Position numbers and translations under genes: made by a program. Below the pieces are notes generated by a model. That model was not told the origin of the DNA. It saw only the letters and a program-made list of their open reading frames with translations, and searched no databases. This document shows positions 23,487 to 35,945 of a stretch of DNA of 64,000 nt, one piece after another (position 1 is the first letter of the stretch; every line of letters starts with the position of its first letter). Origin of the DNA: Dillenia suffruticosa. Taxonomy: Eukaryota; Streptophyta; Magnoliopsida; Dilleniales; Dilleniaceae. The stretch spans positions 17,200,001 to 17,264,000 of the forward strand of contig JAVTVX010000035.1 in the NCBI GenBank assembly GCA_033439265.1. Direction: 5' to 3'.

Positions 23487-23801
23487 TGACAGAAATGTTT
23501 TTCCAGATATAGATGCAATAGAACTAAGTCTTTTAAGAAACTGAAATTGTTCTTCTTTTAGTTTCTTAATTGCATCATTACATACATACAAAATGCTAGA
23601 ATACAAGGATAGTTATAAGAGATTTCTACTTATCAAGAGACACTTAATATTTAATAGGTTCATAATATTCAAAGAGATATTTTAAGAATTTTAGGAGTTT
23701 CTATGAATATTAAGAGTTTTTCATGAGCCACACATACTAAAAAATATTATTACATTTAATCAAACTTTAACTTCTTAGAAAAAATTTTAGTGTTCTTAAC
23801 A
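23487..23801 (-). repeat. 3' LTR of the small copia element
   Basis: TGACAG...TTAACA, matching 26,537-26,851 with a modest number of substitutions. Confidence 0.92.
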
Positions 23802-25741
23802 TTACTCCTCCTTGAAATTTTTTCCAAACACACCCAACAATGCCTTTAGCTTCTCAAACTTGGATTTCTGAAGTGCCTTTGTCATAATGTCTGCAAGTTG
23901 ATCTTCAGATTTGCAGTGATCCATTTGAATTTCCTGATCAGCTTCCAACTGTCTTAAAACATGAAATTTAACCTTTATATGCTTAGACTTACCATGAAGC
24001 ACCAGATTTTGAGCCATATGAATAGCTGATTTGTTGTCCACTTTGATAATAGTAGCACAGCTAGAAGCCATTTCTAAATCAATAAGTAATTTTCTCAGCC
24101 ACACAGTATGATTAGCAGCACCTGCTACTGCAATATACTCTGCCTCAGCAGAAGATTGAGCAATGACTTCTTGCTTTTTAGACTCCAAGAGAAAGCTCCA
24201 TTTCCAAATGAAAAAATGTAGCCAGAAGTACTTTCGCAGTCATCAATACTCCCTGCCCAATTACAGTCAGAATATCCCAGCAAACATCCATTTTCGGTTG
24301 ACTTAAACCGTAACCCATGATCTGTTGTGCCTTTAACATATCGCAAAAACCTTTTAGCAATGCCAAAATGAGATTGTTTTGGAGAATGCATATACCTAGA
24401 CAACACACTTACTGCATACATCAAATCTGGCCTGGTATTTGTGAGATACAAAAGGTTCCCAATCAGCTTCTATATAATGAGAGATCTCCCTTTTCACCGG
24501 CATCATCTTCAGAAATTTTTACATTATATACTAAAGGAGTGGCTACTAGTTTGCATTTATTCATTTTGAATCTTTTAAGCACATTCAATGCATATTTATG
24601 CTGGGATACAAAAATGCCTTCTTGTGATTGTGAAATTTCCATTCCTAGAAAATAATTCATTTCTCCCAAGTCAGATATCTCAAACACATCTTGTATTTTG
24701 CTTTTGAATTCCATAATCATTCTTTCATCATTTCCTGTTATCAAGAGATCATCAATATATAATGCAACAATTACCAATTTCCTAGTTTTCTCTTTCTTTG
24801 TATACAATGTAACTTCTGTCATGCTCCTTTTGAAACCCTATTCAGTAAAATAAGCATCAATCTTACTATACCATGTTCTTGGAGCCTGCTTACGGCCATA
24901 CAAATCCTTATTTAGCCTATACACCATGTCATCTCCATTTGAAACTTCATAATCTTGGGGCTGTTCAACAAAGATCTCATCATGTATCTCACCATTTAAA
25001 AATGCTGATTTTACATCTAGATGATATACCTTCCACCTGTATTGAGCAGCAAGAGCTAATAAAAATTTAATGGTGTCATGTCTAGCCACTAGTGCAAAAA
25101 TTTCACTGTAACCTGTCCCTTGTTATTGAGCATACCCTTTGACTACCAATCTTGCTTTCAATTTATTGAGAGAACCGTCTAGATTGAGTTTAACTATATA
25201 AACCCATTTCAGCCCCAATATATTTTTATTTTTTGGATCTGGGTACTAATTCCCAAGTTCCATTTTTTTGTATCATTTTCATCTCCTCAAACATTGCATT
25301 ATCCCATCCAACATTCTTGTAAGCTTCCTCAAAATTTACCGGTTCTTCTACCATCAAATTGCATCTTTCATAAATATCAACAAGACTCCTTGTTTTTATT
25401 TTCTCCAAATCATCATCATCATCATCATTTAATTCCTCCTTGTGGTTGTTTGAAGAAGCTGAAAAATGGTCTTTTGAACTGGAAACCAAATTATCAATTG
25501 GAATTTCATTATTTTGCTGCTCAACCTTATTTGAATTCCAATTCCAAAATGAATTTTCATCTACTACAACATCCCTGCTAATCATCACTCTCTTCTCTTT
25601 CAAATTATAAATTCTATAGCCCTTTGTCATTGGAGCATATCCTAAGAACATCCTGACTTCTGCTTTTTTATCTAATTTTGTTCTTCTAGCAGCAGGAACA
25701 TGCACATAGCAGCATGAGCCAAATACTCTCATGTGCTTCAT
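23802..25741 (-). pseudogene. Copia reverse transcriptase and RNase H
   Basis: Minus strand. Integrase C-terminus and linker at 25,226-25,741 (KAEVRMFLGYAPMTKGYRIY, TWELVPRSKK). RT core: [78 protein letters not shown]. RNase [50 protein letters not shown]. Several stops and frameshifts (near 24,465, 24,830 and 25,125-25,240) separate them. Confidence 0.9.
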
Positions 25742-25829
25742 AGATGGCTTGACTTGACTCCAAGCTTCTATTGGTTTCTTCCTCTATACTGCAATTGTTG
25801 GCAACCTGTTCAATAGATAAACTGTAGTG

Positions 25830-26330
25830 TGTGCCACCTCAGCCCAAAACTGATTTGGCAAATTCTTTCCGTCCAACATTGCTCTAACCATTTCAACTAT
25901 GACTCTGTTCTTTCTCTCCACCACTCCATTTTACCCAGGAGTATATGCATTTGTAAGTTGATGATGAATACCAGCAGTTTCACAAAATTTTTTGAAATCT
26001 TCAGAATTATGCTCCATTCCATTATCAGTTCTTAAAGCCTTGAGTTTGCACCCACTTTGAGTCTCAACTAGCATTTTGAACTTCTTGAACACTTCAAAAA
26101 CCTGTGATTTATTTCTTATAAAATAAATCCAAGTCATCCGTGTCATATCATCAACAAAGAGTACAAAATACTTGTTTTTGTTCATGGACTCTGTTTGCAT
26201 AGGTCCACAAACATCACTATGAACTAGTTGAAGCCTTTCACTAGCTCACCATTTTGAATTTGCTGGAAAAGGCTCCCTTGTTGCTTCCCCATTTGACATG
26301 AGCTACAAACACTAGCTCCTAAAGGTTCTG
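25830..26330 (-). pseudogene. Copia integrase and pre-integrase finger
   Basis: CSSCQMGKQQ (Cys pair of the pre-integrase finger) near 26,290, then after a stop the integrase core: YFVLFVDDMTRMTWIYF, LKALRTDNGMEHNSEDF (DNG retained; Glu position replaced by Met-Glu context) and AYTPG. The stretch near 25,830-25,930 encodes the usual ERKNRVIVEMVRAML-type text. Interrupted near 25,932 and 26,240. Confidence 0.85.
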
Positions 26331-26475
26331 ATTCTCCTTCATCTTCTATAGCTTCCCATAGATTTAGAGCCATTAAATAAGCTTTCATTTTAATGGTCTA
26401 AATGTGATAACTTTCCCCAGAAAACTGAGGAGGACCTGCTCCGAGAAAATTATTTGAGGACATTTTTGTTGGTTT
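26331..26475 (-). pseudogene. gag N-terminus joined directly to the pre-integrase region
   Basis: Minus strand: MSSNNFLGAGPPQFSGESYH, then a stop where Trp is usual, then MKAYLMALNLWEAIEDEGES. The next codons are LGASVCSSCQMGK, part of the integrase region. Everything from mid-gag to the protease is missing, so an internal deletion fused the two. Confidence 0.75.
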
Positions 26476-26536
26476 CACCTTTTGTTATAGTAAACTTTGT
26501 GCACAGCACCCTTAAGAAAATGGCTCTGATATCATA

Positions 26537-26851
26537 TGACAGAAATGCTTTTCCAGATATAGATGCAATAGAACTAAGCCTTTTAAGAAACTGAAATTGT
26601 TCTTCTTTTATTTTCTTAATTGCATCATTACATAAATACAAAATGCTTGAATACAAGAATACTTATAAGAGATCTTTACTCATCAAAAGACACTTTACAT
26701 TTAATAGGTTCATAATATTCAAAGAGATATTTTAAGAATTCTAGAAATTTCTATGAATACTAAGAGTTATTCATGAACCACACATACTAAAAAACATTAT
26801 TATATTTAATCAAACTTTAATTTCTTAAAAAAAATCTTAGTGTTCTTAACG
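26537..26851 (-). repeat. 5' LTR of the small copia element
   Basis: Promoter-side LTR for the minus-strand genes. Its terminal CA has become CG. Confidence 0.92.
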
Positions 26852-26984
26852 GTCGTAAGATCAATGCAGTACAAAAAGCTTCCACAAGAACAGCTCAAAT
26901 CTTGGACTAAGCAATCTACCATGTGATTTAACAATAGATTCTAAAAAAGAAAGAAAAGAAACAAACCCAAGGAATCACAATCTC

Positions 26985-27260
26985 ATAGGATTCTTGATAC
27001 CTACCTCAATTGGAGATGAAATGATAGATTTCCTAACAGAAGTTAAAAGGTTGTTAAGTTTCCTGGTTGATGCCATCAAGTTTAAAACAACACAGAATAT
27101 AGAAAACAGAGAAGAGGGCATATAACTTGTTGGCCTTTCAGACTTGGCAAGATGCTTGGACATTATAGAGGCCTGCATTGTAGTCATATGAGAAGGTCCA
27201 TAATCGCAAGAGACAAGAATGAAGGGATAAAACAAGCTCATGCAACTAAATGTAAAGGTG
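26985..27260 (-). pseudogene. Copy B version of the two-exon fragment, splice donor and frame lost
   Basis: Homologous to 118-357. The donor after the first exon reads AACAAG-TT instead of AACAAG-GT (change at 27,125). The exon also has an extra base early on (CTTGTTTTATCCC against CTTGTTTATCTC), which shifts the frame. The copy A version keeps both signals. The family is unknown. Confidence 0.45.
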
Positions 27261-29573
27261 CAATTCATTTGTAAAAGAAGCAAGGTAATTAAATTATCAG
27301 TCATTTCCATTGTCTCACATGAGGCAGATTTGCATCCAATTTCAATTGGATGCGAATATGATCCAACATTATTGGGCTATGGAATCAGATGCATTTTGAA
27401 CTTTTATTGCCATTCAGTTGCATTGAGGGCATCAATCTAAGTCCTTTAATGTTATGCAACCCCAATGTTATTCAGGGAAGATGAAACCTGGAGCTGAATC
27501 AAAATCTTAGCTTCCTAGATTTTAACTGTCCCATCTTCATTTCACCCGTTACTCGTTCCTTTTGACTGTGCCTTCCCTCGGCTCAATTCTCCTGCAACAG
27601 AACCGGAGTTCATTGACCAACAGTCTCCCAAAGAGCAGGTGGCAGTAGAGCCAAGGAAGAAAAGAAAGGGCACTAAAAATGAGTTTTTCTTCAAGGGTGG
27701 CATCTGGGCATTGTTCAAATAGATGAGCACCGAGACCAACTGGAACTGTTTGTTCCCACTCCAATAGGTAGGACAATGACACCAAATATTCTGAAAAGTA
27801 ACAAATTTTCATGTCATGGTCCTAGTGCACAGTAAGGATGGCTCCATGTTAGCACATCACCACAATATTTATGACATGGACACACACGAGGAAGGGGACA
27901 TGAAAAAAAAAATTGAAAATATAGGACTAAAGCAGCATCAACTTATAAAAATGTAAATAAAAATATGGGAAATAATAATGCAAGTATGAATTCAAGATTG
28001 ATATAGAAAAAAATATGGATCAAAATTCTAAAATTAACTTTAACAATTATGAAGTTATGATTTAGTATAATCATCTATTTTTGAAATTTTAAAATATAAA
28101 TTTTAAAAAAAATTTACAAAACACATTAAAGGCACACAAACACATGTTGAAGTGAAGCCATATTTGGTGTGCAAGTGTCCAATTTGAACATGCCAACACA
28201 CCGGTCAGCTGGTGTCTCTCTGCTTCAAAGGTACGACTAAAAGTGATCATCATCAACAAGCTTTTAGTGAAGCATAAGGCAGGACATTCTTTTTGTGAGT
28301 AGGCTTCACCCATCCCCAAAAGGATTAAGGCCTTACAAACTCCGTGAGACTGCTCAAGTAGTTGCAGAATCCAATTATAAGTCATCCGGACAAAATTTGA
28401 TCTACCAGACGGAGACCCTTTTGTCGCCAAGCAAAATTTTAAGAACAACACAAGCATTTGAGGCACCATTCGGATCTAATCTGTCCCTTAACTTGAGTCA
28501 TAACTAATGAAGCTGCATTATGGCCAACAAACAACCAGGTGACGAGAGAACCCATGAAGAAGAAAAAAGCAAACTACCAATAAGAGTTTCTTTAGCCTAT
28601 TTCACATATAGAAAAATTTTCACGAGATATGAAGAAAGCAAACAACCTTTTAATTCATCTGATTTAATTAACTAGAAAATAAGTTAAGAAAAATTCTAGC
28701 ATGGATTTTTCTCCAAGAATCTTGAACATAGTTTATCCACCAGAGTGATGATATGCAGTAAGGAGTTTAAGTTGAACAATCTATGAAGAAAGGAGGTAAC
28801 TACATATAAGAGTGACTTTGATCAATTTCTCAGATAGGAACATTTATACAAGGGTTGAAGAAAGCTGATTGGGCGGTTCACCCTTTTGATTCATCTAATT
28901 GAATTAAAAGAAAATTTTCAGTGCAGATTTTCCCCAAGAACCTTGAACATTGTTTCGATTTGTTATCCACCAGTGTGATAAACTGGCTCTGTTCATGCCA
29001 TTTCTAAAAATACCTAAATGACATTAAAAATGTGTTGGCCTAGGATTTAACTTTGCTTCCACTATTATCACCACTGCAGCCATCACAGCCAACAAGATCA
29101 CTTCAAAACTATCCTTATGATCACTATCTCCACACCAACACTAGTACCGCAATCAATGCCACAATTTCCACCAACCATCACTAGCATCATCACAACTACG
29201 TAACTGTGCACAGTACTACCATAAGTAACTGGCTCGTCGATTGTCTCCAAAATTGAAGGACAAGTGTAGTAGTATAGCAAATGACCTATAAAAAGATTTG
29301 TGAGTAGCAGCTCAGTAGCAAGATTTGGATACTGAACGTCTATCTAAAACCTCAGTGAGAAATGGAATGCAAACGAAGATCACTAAACACATCGCATGTC
29401 ATGCGAAAACTTGAAAAAAGATGATAAAAATTTTTGAGATTAAAACGATATCATACTCATATATACATGTAAACCATATATTTCTATTATGAATATACAA
29501 AATACATGAATTATGTAAATTTGTACAAATGAATTCCCTACAACTTCCCCTGTGCCCATGTTTTATCCTTCCA

Positions 29574-31813
29574 CTAGTGAACTAAAGCGCAAGAAAATCT
29601 CTTCTCCTTCCGATGTTGACCAAAGGCACAGTTTGTATTCTTTGGGAGATCGCAAAGATCAATCACTTGAACTTGTTTGTGTTTTTTCACTGTCAAAAAT
29701 AAAGCTAATGTCAAATTTCAGGATTATGATCAATATATTTAACCAAAAATTTAAGAGAGGAAATCTAAAACATATACAAACCATTATAGCTCTTGTGAAG
29801 CTTCCTCACAGATTCTTTGAGTTTTAACTCCTTAGATACTTCGTCTAATTGTCCCAGATCAATTTTTTGCTTTTGTGTGTCATCTTGAACGTTCTTTTGA
29901 CAATTATTGTTGTAGTCATTGCACACCTTATCTACCCCCACACTGGCAAGACCTATAAAAATGGAGTGTGAAGATATTTAGTTTTTAGATGTACATATAC
30001 AGATAGAGAGAGATAGAGAGAGAGGAACTATGTAAGTATATGGTGACAAAGAAGTTAATTAACCTGTCTTAGTCATATTTTCTGCATCTCGACCTCTTGA
30101 TCTCTTGACTGGTGCAGCCATTTTAGTTGCTTTAGTTGAAGCTGAATCATCAAGCGCAGAATGTGGTCTTTTCTTCAAATTGATGGTTGCAGGATCTTTC
30201 TTGATATCAACTTTCTTAGCTGCTCTGTCCTTTGGCAAATAAAGGGACTTAAGCAAGTCAAAGTCCTTTCCACTTTGAGGTTGTTGGAACTTTGATCCTG
30301 TTTGCACACTTTTTGGGCTGGAGGCACATTCATTGATGTCACATATGTCTGCAACGAAAGAACAAAGAAAATCATTAAAACTCCAACCTTAATTTAAATC
30401 ACTTCGTTTGAAATAAAAAAAAATTAAAAATAAAATATACGATAAAAGTTTCAAAATGTCTTACTTCCATTGTCATCAATTCCATCGAAGAACTTCATGT
30501 TAGTCCGGATAAAGCATGAAAGAAAAATAAAAGTTAGTCCAAATCTGCTTTAAGATAGATCCATTTCTTATTGTGATCAGATATAAAAAAAATAAGTTTT
30601 ACATACCCCATTAAGATCCATTTCTGGCTGTACACCCATCAAGAGGAAATCTTCATCCATTGGTGGACAAGGAAGGCCCTCTGCTTCATCAATATTGAGT
30701 GGAGACGAATTCAGATTGTCTTTCAAATCCTTTTCATTGTTGGAACTAAAAAGAAAACAAGTTCAAATATGTTAGAAGTAGGACAATGCAAAAAGATAAG
30801 GCAAAATTAGGCATAGTGAAATTTTTGGGAAGTTTGGACATATTGTCCCTTGGATGTTCAGAAGAGAACTTACCTTTTCATGATAATCCTTCCCTTACTT
30901 TTTGGCTAACTATCCTTCCCCTAGCAGTTCCGCTGATAAGCCTAAATGACAAATGAGATATTTGTCAAAACTGAGTTTCTAAAGCTCCCCTGAATATAGG
31001 ATGTTAGGTTATAACATATTTGTCGAAACTATGTGTAGCAGATGTGCACTAATATGTTGTTCATTTATTTATAGATGCTATGCTATAAGATATTTTTTTG
31101 AGATTTTAATGACCAATAATTTTGCAATGATTCAGATTCAGGTCTATCTTTAGGTAACTTTAGTTGCCACAACCATGAGAATATGATTTTTTTTTTTTCA
31201 TATAGAAGCACTGACTGGGCCTCAGTCACACTTTGCAACACGGTAAACTATACTTTGTATTCTCTCTTTTCATTTTTCTCATTTGTCTAGGGCCAGCAGT
31301 CCTCAACAAAGAAAGAAATGCAGACAGTTATTTGCCATCTTCTAGCTTCCTGAAAATAATTTTGGTTAAAATAATCCTCACTTTTTTTGTTCTTGAATCC
31401 ATCAGTGAATTTAGGGGGAAAAAGGAAAGAAATGCACAGAGTCTTTAGGGATATATACTTGGTAAATGTTTACATGGAGAGATTCACTCCTACATAGCAT
31501 AAATCATGTACTGCCTGAATCCTTGCGTTAAATTATGTAGCACATGCAATGTCACCTGTTGATGCACCCTCTTACAAAACAAATCAACTGCCTAATCATC
31601 AACAGAGTGTTGATTTACCATCGGTGAACAGTGAGAGAAATCTATAACACAGGCCTATTCATAAAGACTTGAACATAGCACATACCTTATCGAGTCCCCA
31701 AAAGGGTTTTTGATGCCCTCATAGTTGCAAGTTTGAAGCTCTGAAGCAGATTGCCCAATATCCCTTCTTTCACAGGAACTAATTATACAGCTTAGAGATC
31801 TCCACTTCACCAT
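29574..31813 (-). CDS. Unrecognised 288-residue nuclear-type protein, copy B
   Basis: Same gene as 2,706-4,947 in the second duplicate. Coding exons: 31,686-31,813, 30,607-30,745, 30,465-30,492, 30,064-30,348, 29,782-29,952 and 29,574-29,689. All splice sites and the TAG stop are kept, and I saw no coding difference from copy A. Differences are in introns and leader: one base near 30,880, one near 32,273 and poly-A length near 30,419. Both copies appear intact, so this locus supplies two doses of one protein. The function is unknown. Confidence 0.7.
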
Positions 31814-32348
31814 CTTCTTTTGCAGTCTACAAATAACAAACAAAAAGAATATAATTAGTACATTTAAAAAATCCTCATTCAATTCAGCAACTAGGTTAGG
31901 GAATTGCATCAAATATATGCAGGAATGCAGAGATGAAAAAATTTCAGTACTTCCACTAACCGACTCTTTCGTAGTATTATTCATGTCAAAAACCTAAATA
32001 TAATACGAGAAAAAAATGCAAACGAAACACCAACATCAACCCACTAATCCAAAACCAAACCCTAAGAAAGTTGCAGACCGTAAGAAATAAAATACAAAAT
32101 GAAACAATAAATCAGAGGTTCTAACACATAGACATCACAAAATCGATCCAAGAAACACACTCAAGATGAATCTCATCCCAGACCCAGATCGAAAGCCGTA
32201 ATTTCAAAAAAAAAAAAATGTTTTCATCAATCCAAACCCCAACATCCGACATCGAAGAATCGACACCGAAGCAGACAAACACCCCCAAAGAAACCCTAAT
32301 TCGACATCGCAATCAAACAATAAAATTTGGACGATTGAAATTACATAC

Positions 32349-32626
32349 CTAGAATCGCAGAATGGACAGAGCCTTCACCGATCGAGGGGAGAGAGAGAGA
32401 GAGCGCGCGCGCGTAATGACGATTGTGAGGAGAGATTGAAGATGAGAGAGAGAGTTGATGAATTTTGAGCGGGATGGCGAGTTCAAAACTGGAATGAGAT
32501 AACGCATATACCCGATCATTCTGTTGATTGCTTTTTTGTTTCCAAATTTACCCTTTAAAATGATTGTGATGCCAACTGAGTTAGAGGGGAATTTGCCGAT
32601 TTTAATTTGATCATCGATTTTCAAAA
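32349..32626 (-). promoter_or_regulatory. Probable 5' leader and promoter of the 288-residue gene (copy B)
   Basis: Counterpart of 5,483-5,760, with the same leader-exon donor and CT-rich tract. The only upstream change of note is a longer TA repeat near 32,655-32,678. The two gene copies therefore probably have the same promoter. Confidence 0.4.
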
Positions 32627-34362
32627 TTCTTTTGATTTTTGGTTTTATGTTTTTATATATATATATATATATATATATTGTATGTCTTATGTCTTATGTT
32701 TTATTTTAATTTTTAATTTTAATTTTTTCTATTTATATTTAATTTTTTTTATTTTTTTAAAATAATTAATTACATAAAGAAAATTTTCTAATAATAAAAT
32801 AAATTACCACAAAAGTGAATTTAAAACATATGGAATGACTTGCATAAAAGTAAACATAAATGATAATAATAATAATAATAATAATACATAAAAGAATATA
32901 ACAAATAATTTAGAAACGCAGCTACCAATTGTCAAAAGAAAAAACTTGTTGACATCAAAAGGAAATTGATTTAATTTGGAACATTATTTTTTTTTTGATT
33001 TTATGGATTAATATCAAAATATTATCATAATTTCTCAAAACTTCAAATTTAATTTTTCCCAAAATATATTCAACTTTACCCAAAAATTTCTTAATTTTTT
33101 TAATTGGCAACAAACATAAAAGTTGGCACCATTAATATTATAAAAATAATACTAAATGAATTTCAATTAAATGAATCAAATTTTATATTATCTGTCGGTA
33201 TATTTTAATCAATTTTGAATTAAATATTTAATTAACATTTGTCAAAATATTAGTAATAATTAGATTAATAATTAATTATTTTATATTTATATAAACTACC
33301 ACATAAAATTTAATCTATTTAATTTATAATTAATTTATTTTATCTAAAATTAATTAGATAATGATACAAATAATTTAACAACTGACAAAAATTATCTAAG
33401 TAATAAAATACAGATAATTTATTTTATCTAAGTAATAAAAATTGATTTCACTTCATTATATAATCTAAAACGACTGGCGTGCTTATAAACCCCTCAAAAT
33501 AAACTTATTAACTTGGCCACAGTGATACTATATAATTTTATTAAAAAAAAAGAACTTATTTTGCTTTTCTGTGGCAAATTATCGTATTGACAAAATATAT
33601 TTATCTAATACATATATTTTCTCCAAAACATTTTCCTTAATTTTTTTGTGTGAAATCTCAAATGTTATTATATTTTATTAATTTATAAATTTTGTTAAAT
33701 AATCTATTTCCCAGCAATGAATGACCAGCAAATAGTTTTTTTTTGCATATGGACAGACAAGAAATCACTTTGCCTCGATGGCTCGTAACAAATCTCAAAA
33801 TGGTACCCTGCACTTTTTTTGTTATCATTTTGCTTCCCTTTGTCTAGTTTAAGGAGTTAAATATTACAAAAATTATAAAATAAAAGCATAAAAAAACTAA
33901 TATAAAATTTTTTAAAATTTAGGTTTTCAGTGCCATCTCCGTGACCCACTAGTTCAAATATCTAAATATCATAATCACAAATCAATTAGTACTGTTTTCT
34001 TTTAAACTTAAATTTAAAACTTTTAATTCTTGAATTTTAAATTTTCATTTTTTATTGTAAATCGATCAATAATTTAAAATTTTAATACGCAAAATTCTCT
34101 AAATTCTTTGAAGAGAGACTACAAACAATGGTGATGGATCAAACATTATATACTTTTAAAAAAGTTTTTTAACTGTTAATTTAGAGTGATAACAAAGTAA
34201 ATCTCGATGGACAAAGACAAGATTTAGACTATGAGGAGAATAAATTGATTTTGGACCAAATAAGGGCGAAGTAACTCTTTTCCTTATTTAAAAATTGATC
34301 TCAATTGAACCAATTTACTCAAACTAACTTTGAATTTTCGAGTAATCCAAGTTTAAGAAATG
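32625..34362. other. AT-rich spacer of copy B
   Basis: No gene. Contains an expanded TA repeat (about 32,655-32,678), an AAT repeat (about 32,862-32,885) and the third copy of the AT-rich segment (33,153-33,815). The junction near 33,840 is uninterrupted, which marks the site of the copia patch in copy A. Confidence 0.6.
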
Positions 34363-34367
34363 AGAAT

Positions 34368-35610
34368 TGTTGGTCCCAATGAAATCAAGAAGGGGAGTTT
34401 AATTGATTTGCTTCAATTTTGGATTTTACTCCTTTTAAAATCTAACTTAAAACCTAAATCCAAACTAGATGGAACATATAAATGCAAGTATATGAAAATG
34501 CAAAAAAATAAAAAGAAAGGATAGAGAGATCAAACCTGGTGTATAGTGGTTCGGCCTTATGCCTACATCCACTCTTCCGGCTCAACAAGCCAGGATCCAG
34601 CGATAACTAATTTCCAATATGAATAAAGAGAGTTACAAACACATGTATATGGATTCAATATTGACAATTTGCATCTTCCTTCTTGAAAATGTTTTAGTTC
34701 AATATCTACCCAAATTTAACTCTCTCACACCTAACCTATCAACCCAAGAAAATGTTCCCAACACTCCCTTTAAACTTGTGAAACTATACAAATACAAAAT
34801 CAGAAAGTACAGAACAAAATCAACTCAGTCGACAATAGAAAAATACAGCAGAAAGTATGATTGAATAGAGGTTTTTGGGTTCTGTTTTCTCTCAACCCAA
34901 AACCCAAAAATATTATGTAAAATCTTCTGAATATGGATTGAATATTGTTATTCAATGTTCAATTCGAGTTTTTCTCAAAATCAACTTATTTCAAAATGAT
35001 ATATGCCTTTCAATATGCCTTCAAAACCAGTCTTAACTGTTTTCAAATCCTTATTTTTAGCCTTCGGTTCAGGAGGTTCAAAAAACTTTTTACTATTGTA
35101 ATTTTTTAAATTTAAACTCTAACAACACTCTTATTATGAGGAGAAATCGAAATTCAAAAAGTTTAAAAGTTTGAGAAGATATATGAGACCAAAAATCTTC
35201 TAAAAATCTACCAAAACATACTGAATTCAAATTCTGAATTTGGTTTTACCTCCAATAAAATTCTGATCTGAATTTAAATTTGAATCACTTATTAAAATAG
35301 ATTTCATGGTTAAGTGCAGCTCCCAATCTATACTTAACATGCTGAATTAGGGTTTGAAAGTAAAACAAAATCATATTAGTTAAAAACTTGTCTAAAACTC
35401 TATTGTTTCTACCCATTACACTGCTTCTACCCATCACACTGCTTATACCCTAATTCTGTGACAGTATTTTCTAACCAGTTGTATAGATTTATATATATAA
35501 TCTTGTATTACATATTCTAAATATCTGCACACTTGATAAATTATTAAAAACACATAAAAAGTTTTGTTATTATCAAAATATATTAAAGTTCGACAACAAT
35601 TTTCCTAACA
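34368..35610 (-). repeat. 3' LTR of the Sirevirus-like element (copy B)
   Basis: TGTTGG...CTAACA, homologous to 10,515-11,742 and preceded by the same AGAAT. Confidence 0.9.
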
Positions 35611-35945
35611 ATTTCCCCCTTTTTTATGATAACAAAATCTTAAATAAAATGAAATATGATAAACTCACAACACAGCATGCTATCATTACATTCAGCACAG
35701 AAGAATGATATGCTCATATATTACATTCTCTCCATTCTCCCCATTAATTCATAAATAAGTGAACATATGAATATAAATAATACATAGAACCAGTCATCTC
35801 CCCCTGAATATATTTGCACATTTTATTTTTTATTTTATATCTCACCCTTTTTGTTGCAGCAAAAACAGAAAATAAATAAAATATATATGAGAAAGGAAAG
35901 TACAGCTTTCATTAAGGAAAATAAGGAATACAGAAAAGATAAGAA

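Larger units (their letters stand above)
23487..26851 (-). mobile_element. Small Ty1/copia deletion derivative with both LTRs
   Basis: LTRs at 23,487-23,801 and 26,537-26,851 (315 bp each, similar) start TGACAGAAATG. The left ends TTAACA; the right ends TTAACG. Flanks are GTCGT on both sides (23,482-23,486 and 26,852-26,856). Genes read on the minus strand. Beside the right LTR is TGATATCAGAGCC, like the initiator-Met primer site. The element is 3.4 kb, short for copia, because most of gag is gone. Confidence 0.92.

Noticed and set aside
25380-25440. Poly-His/Pro frame on the plus strand opposite copia
   Set aside because: Antisense of an Asp/Glu-rich linker in the copia polyprotein (a gat repeat).
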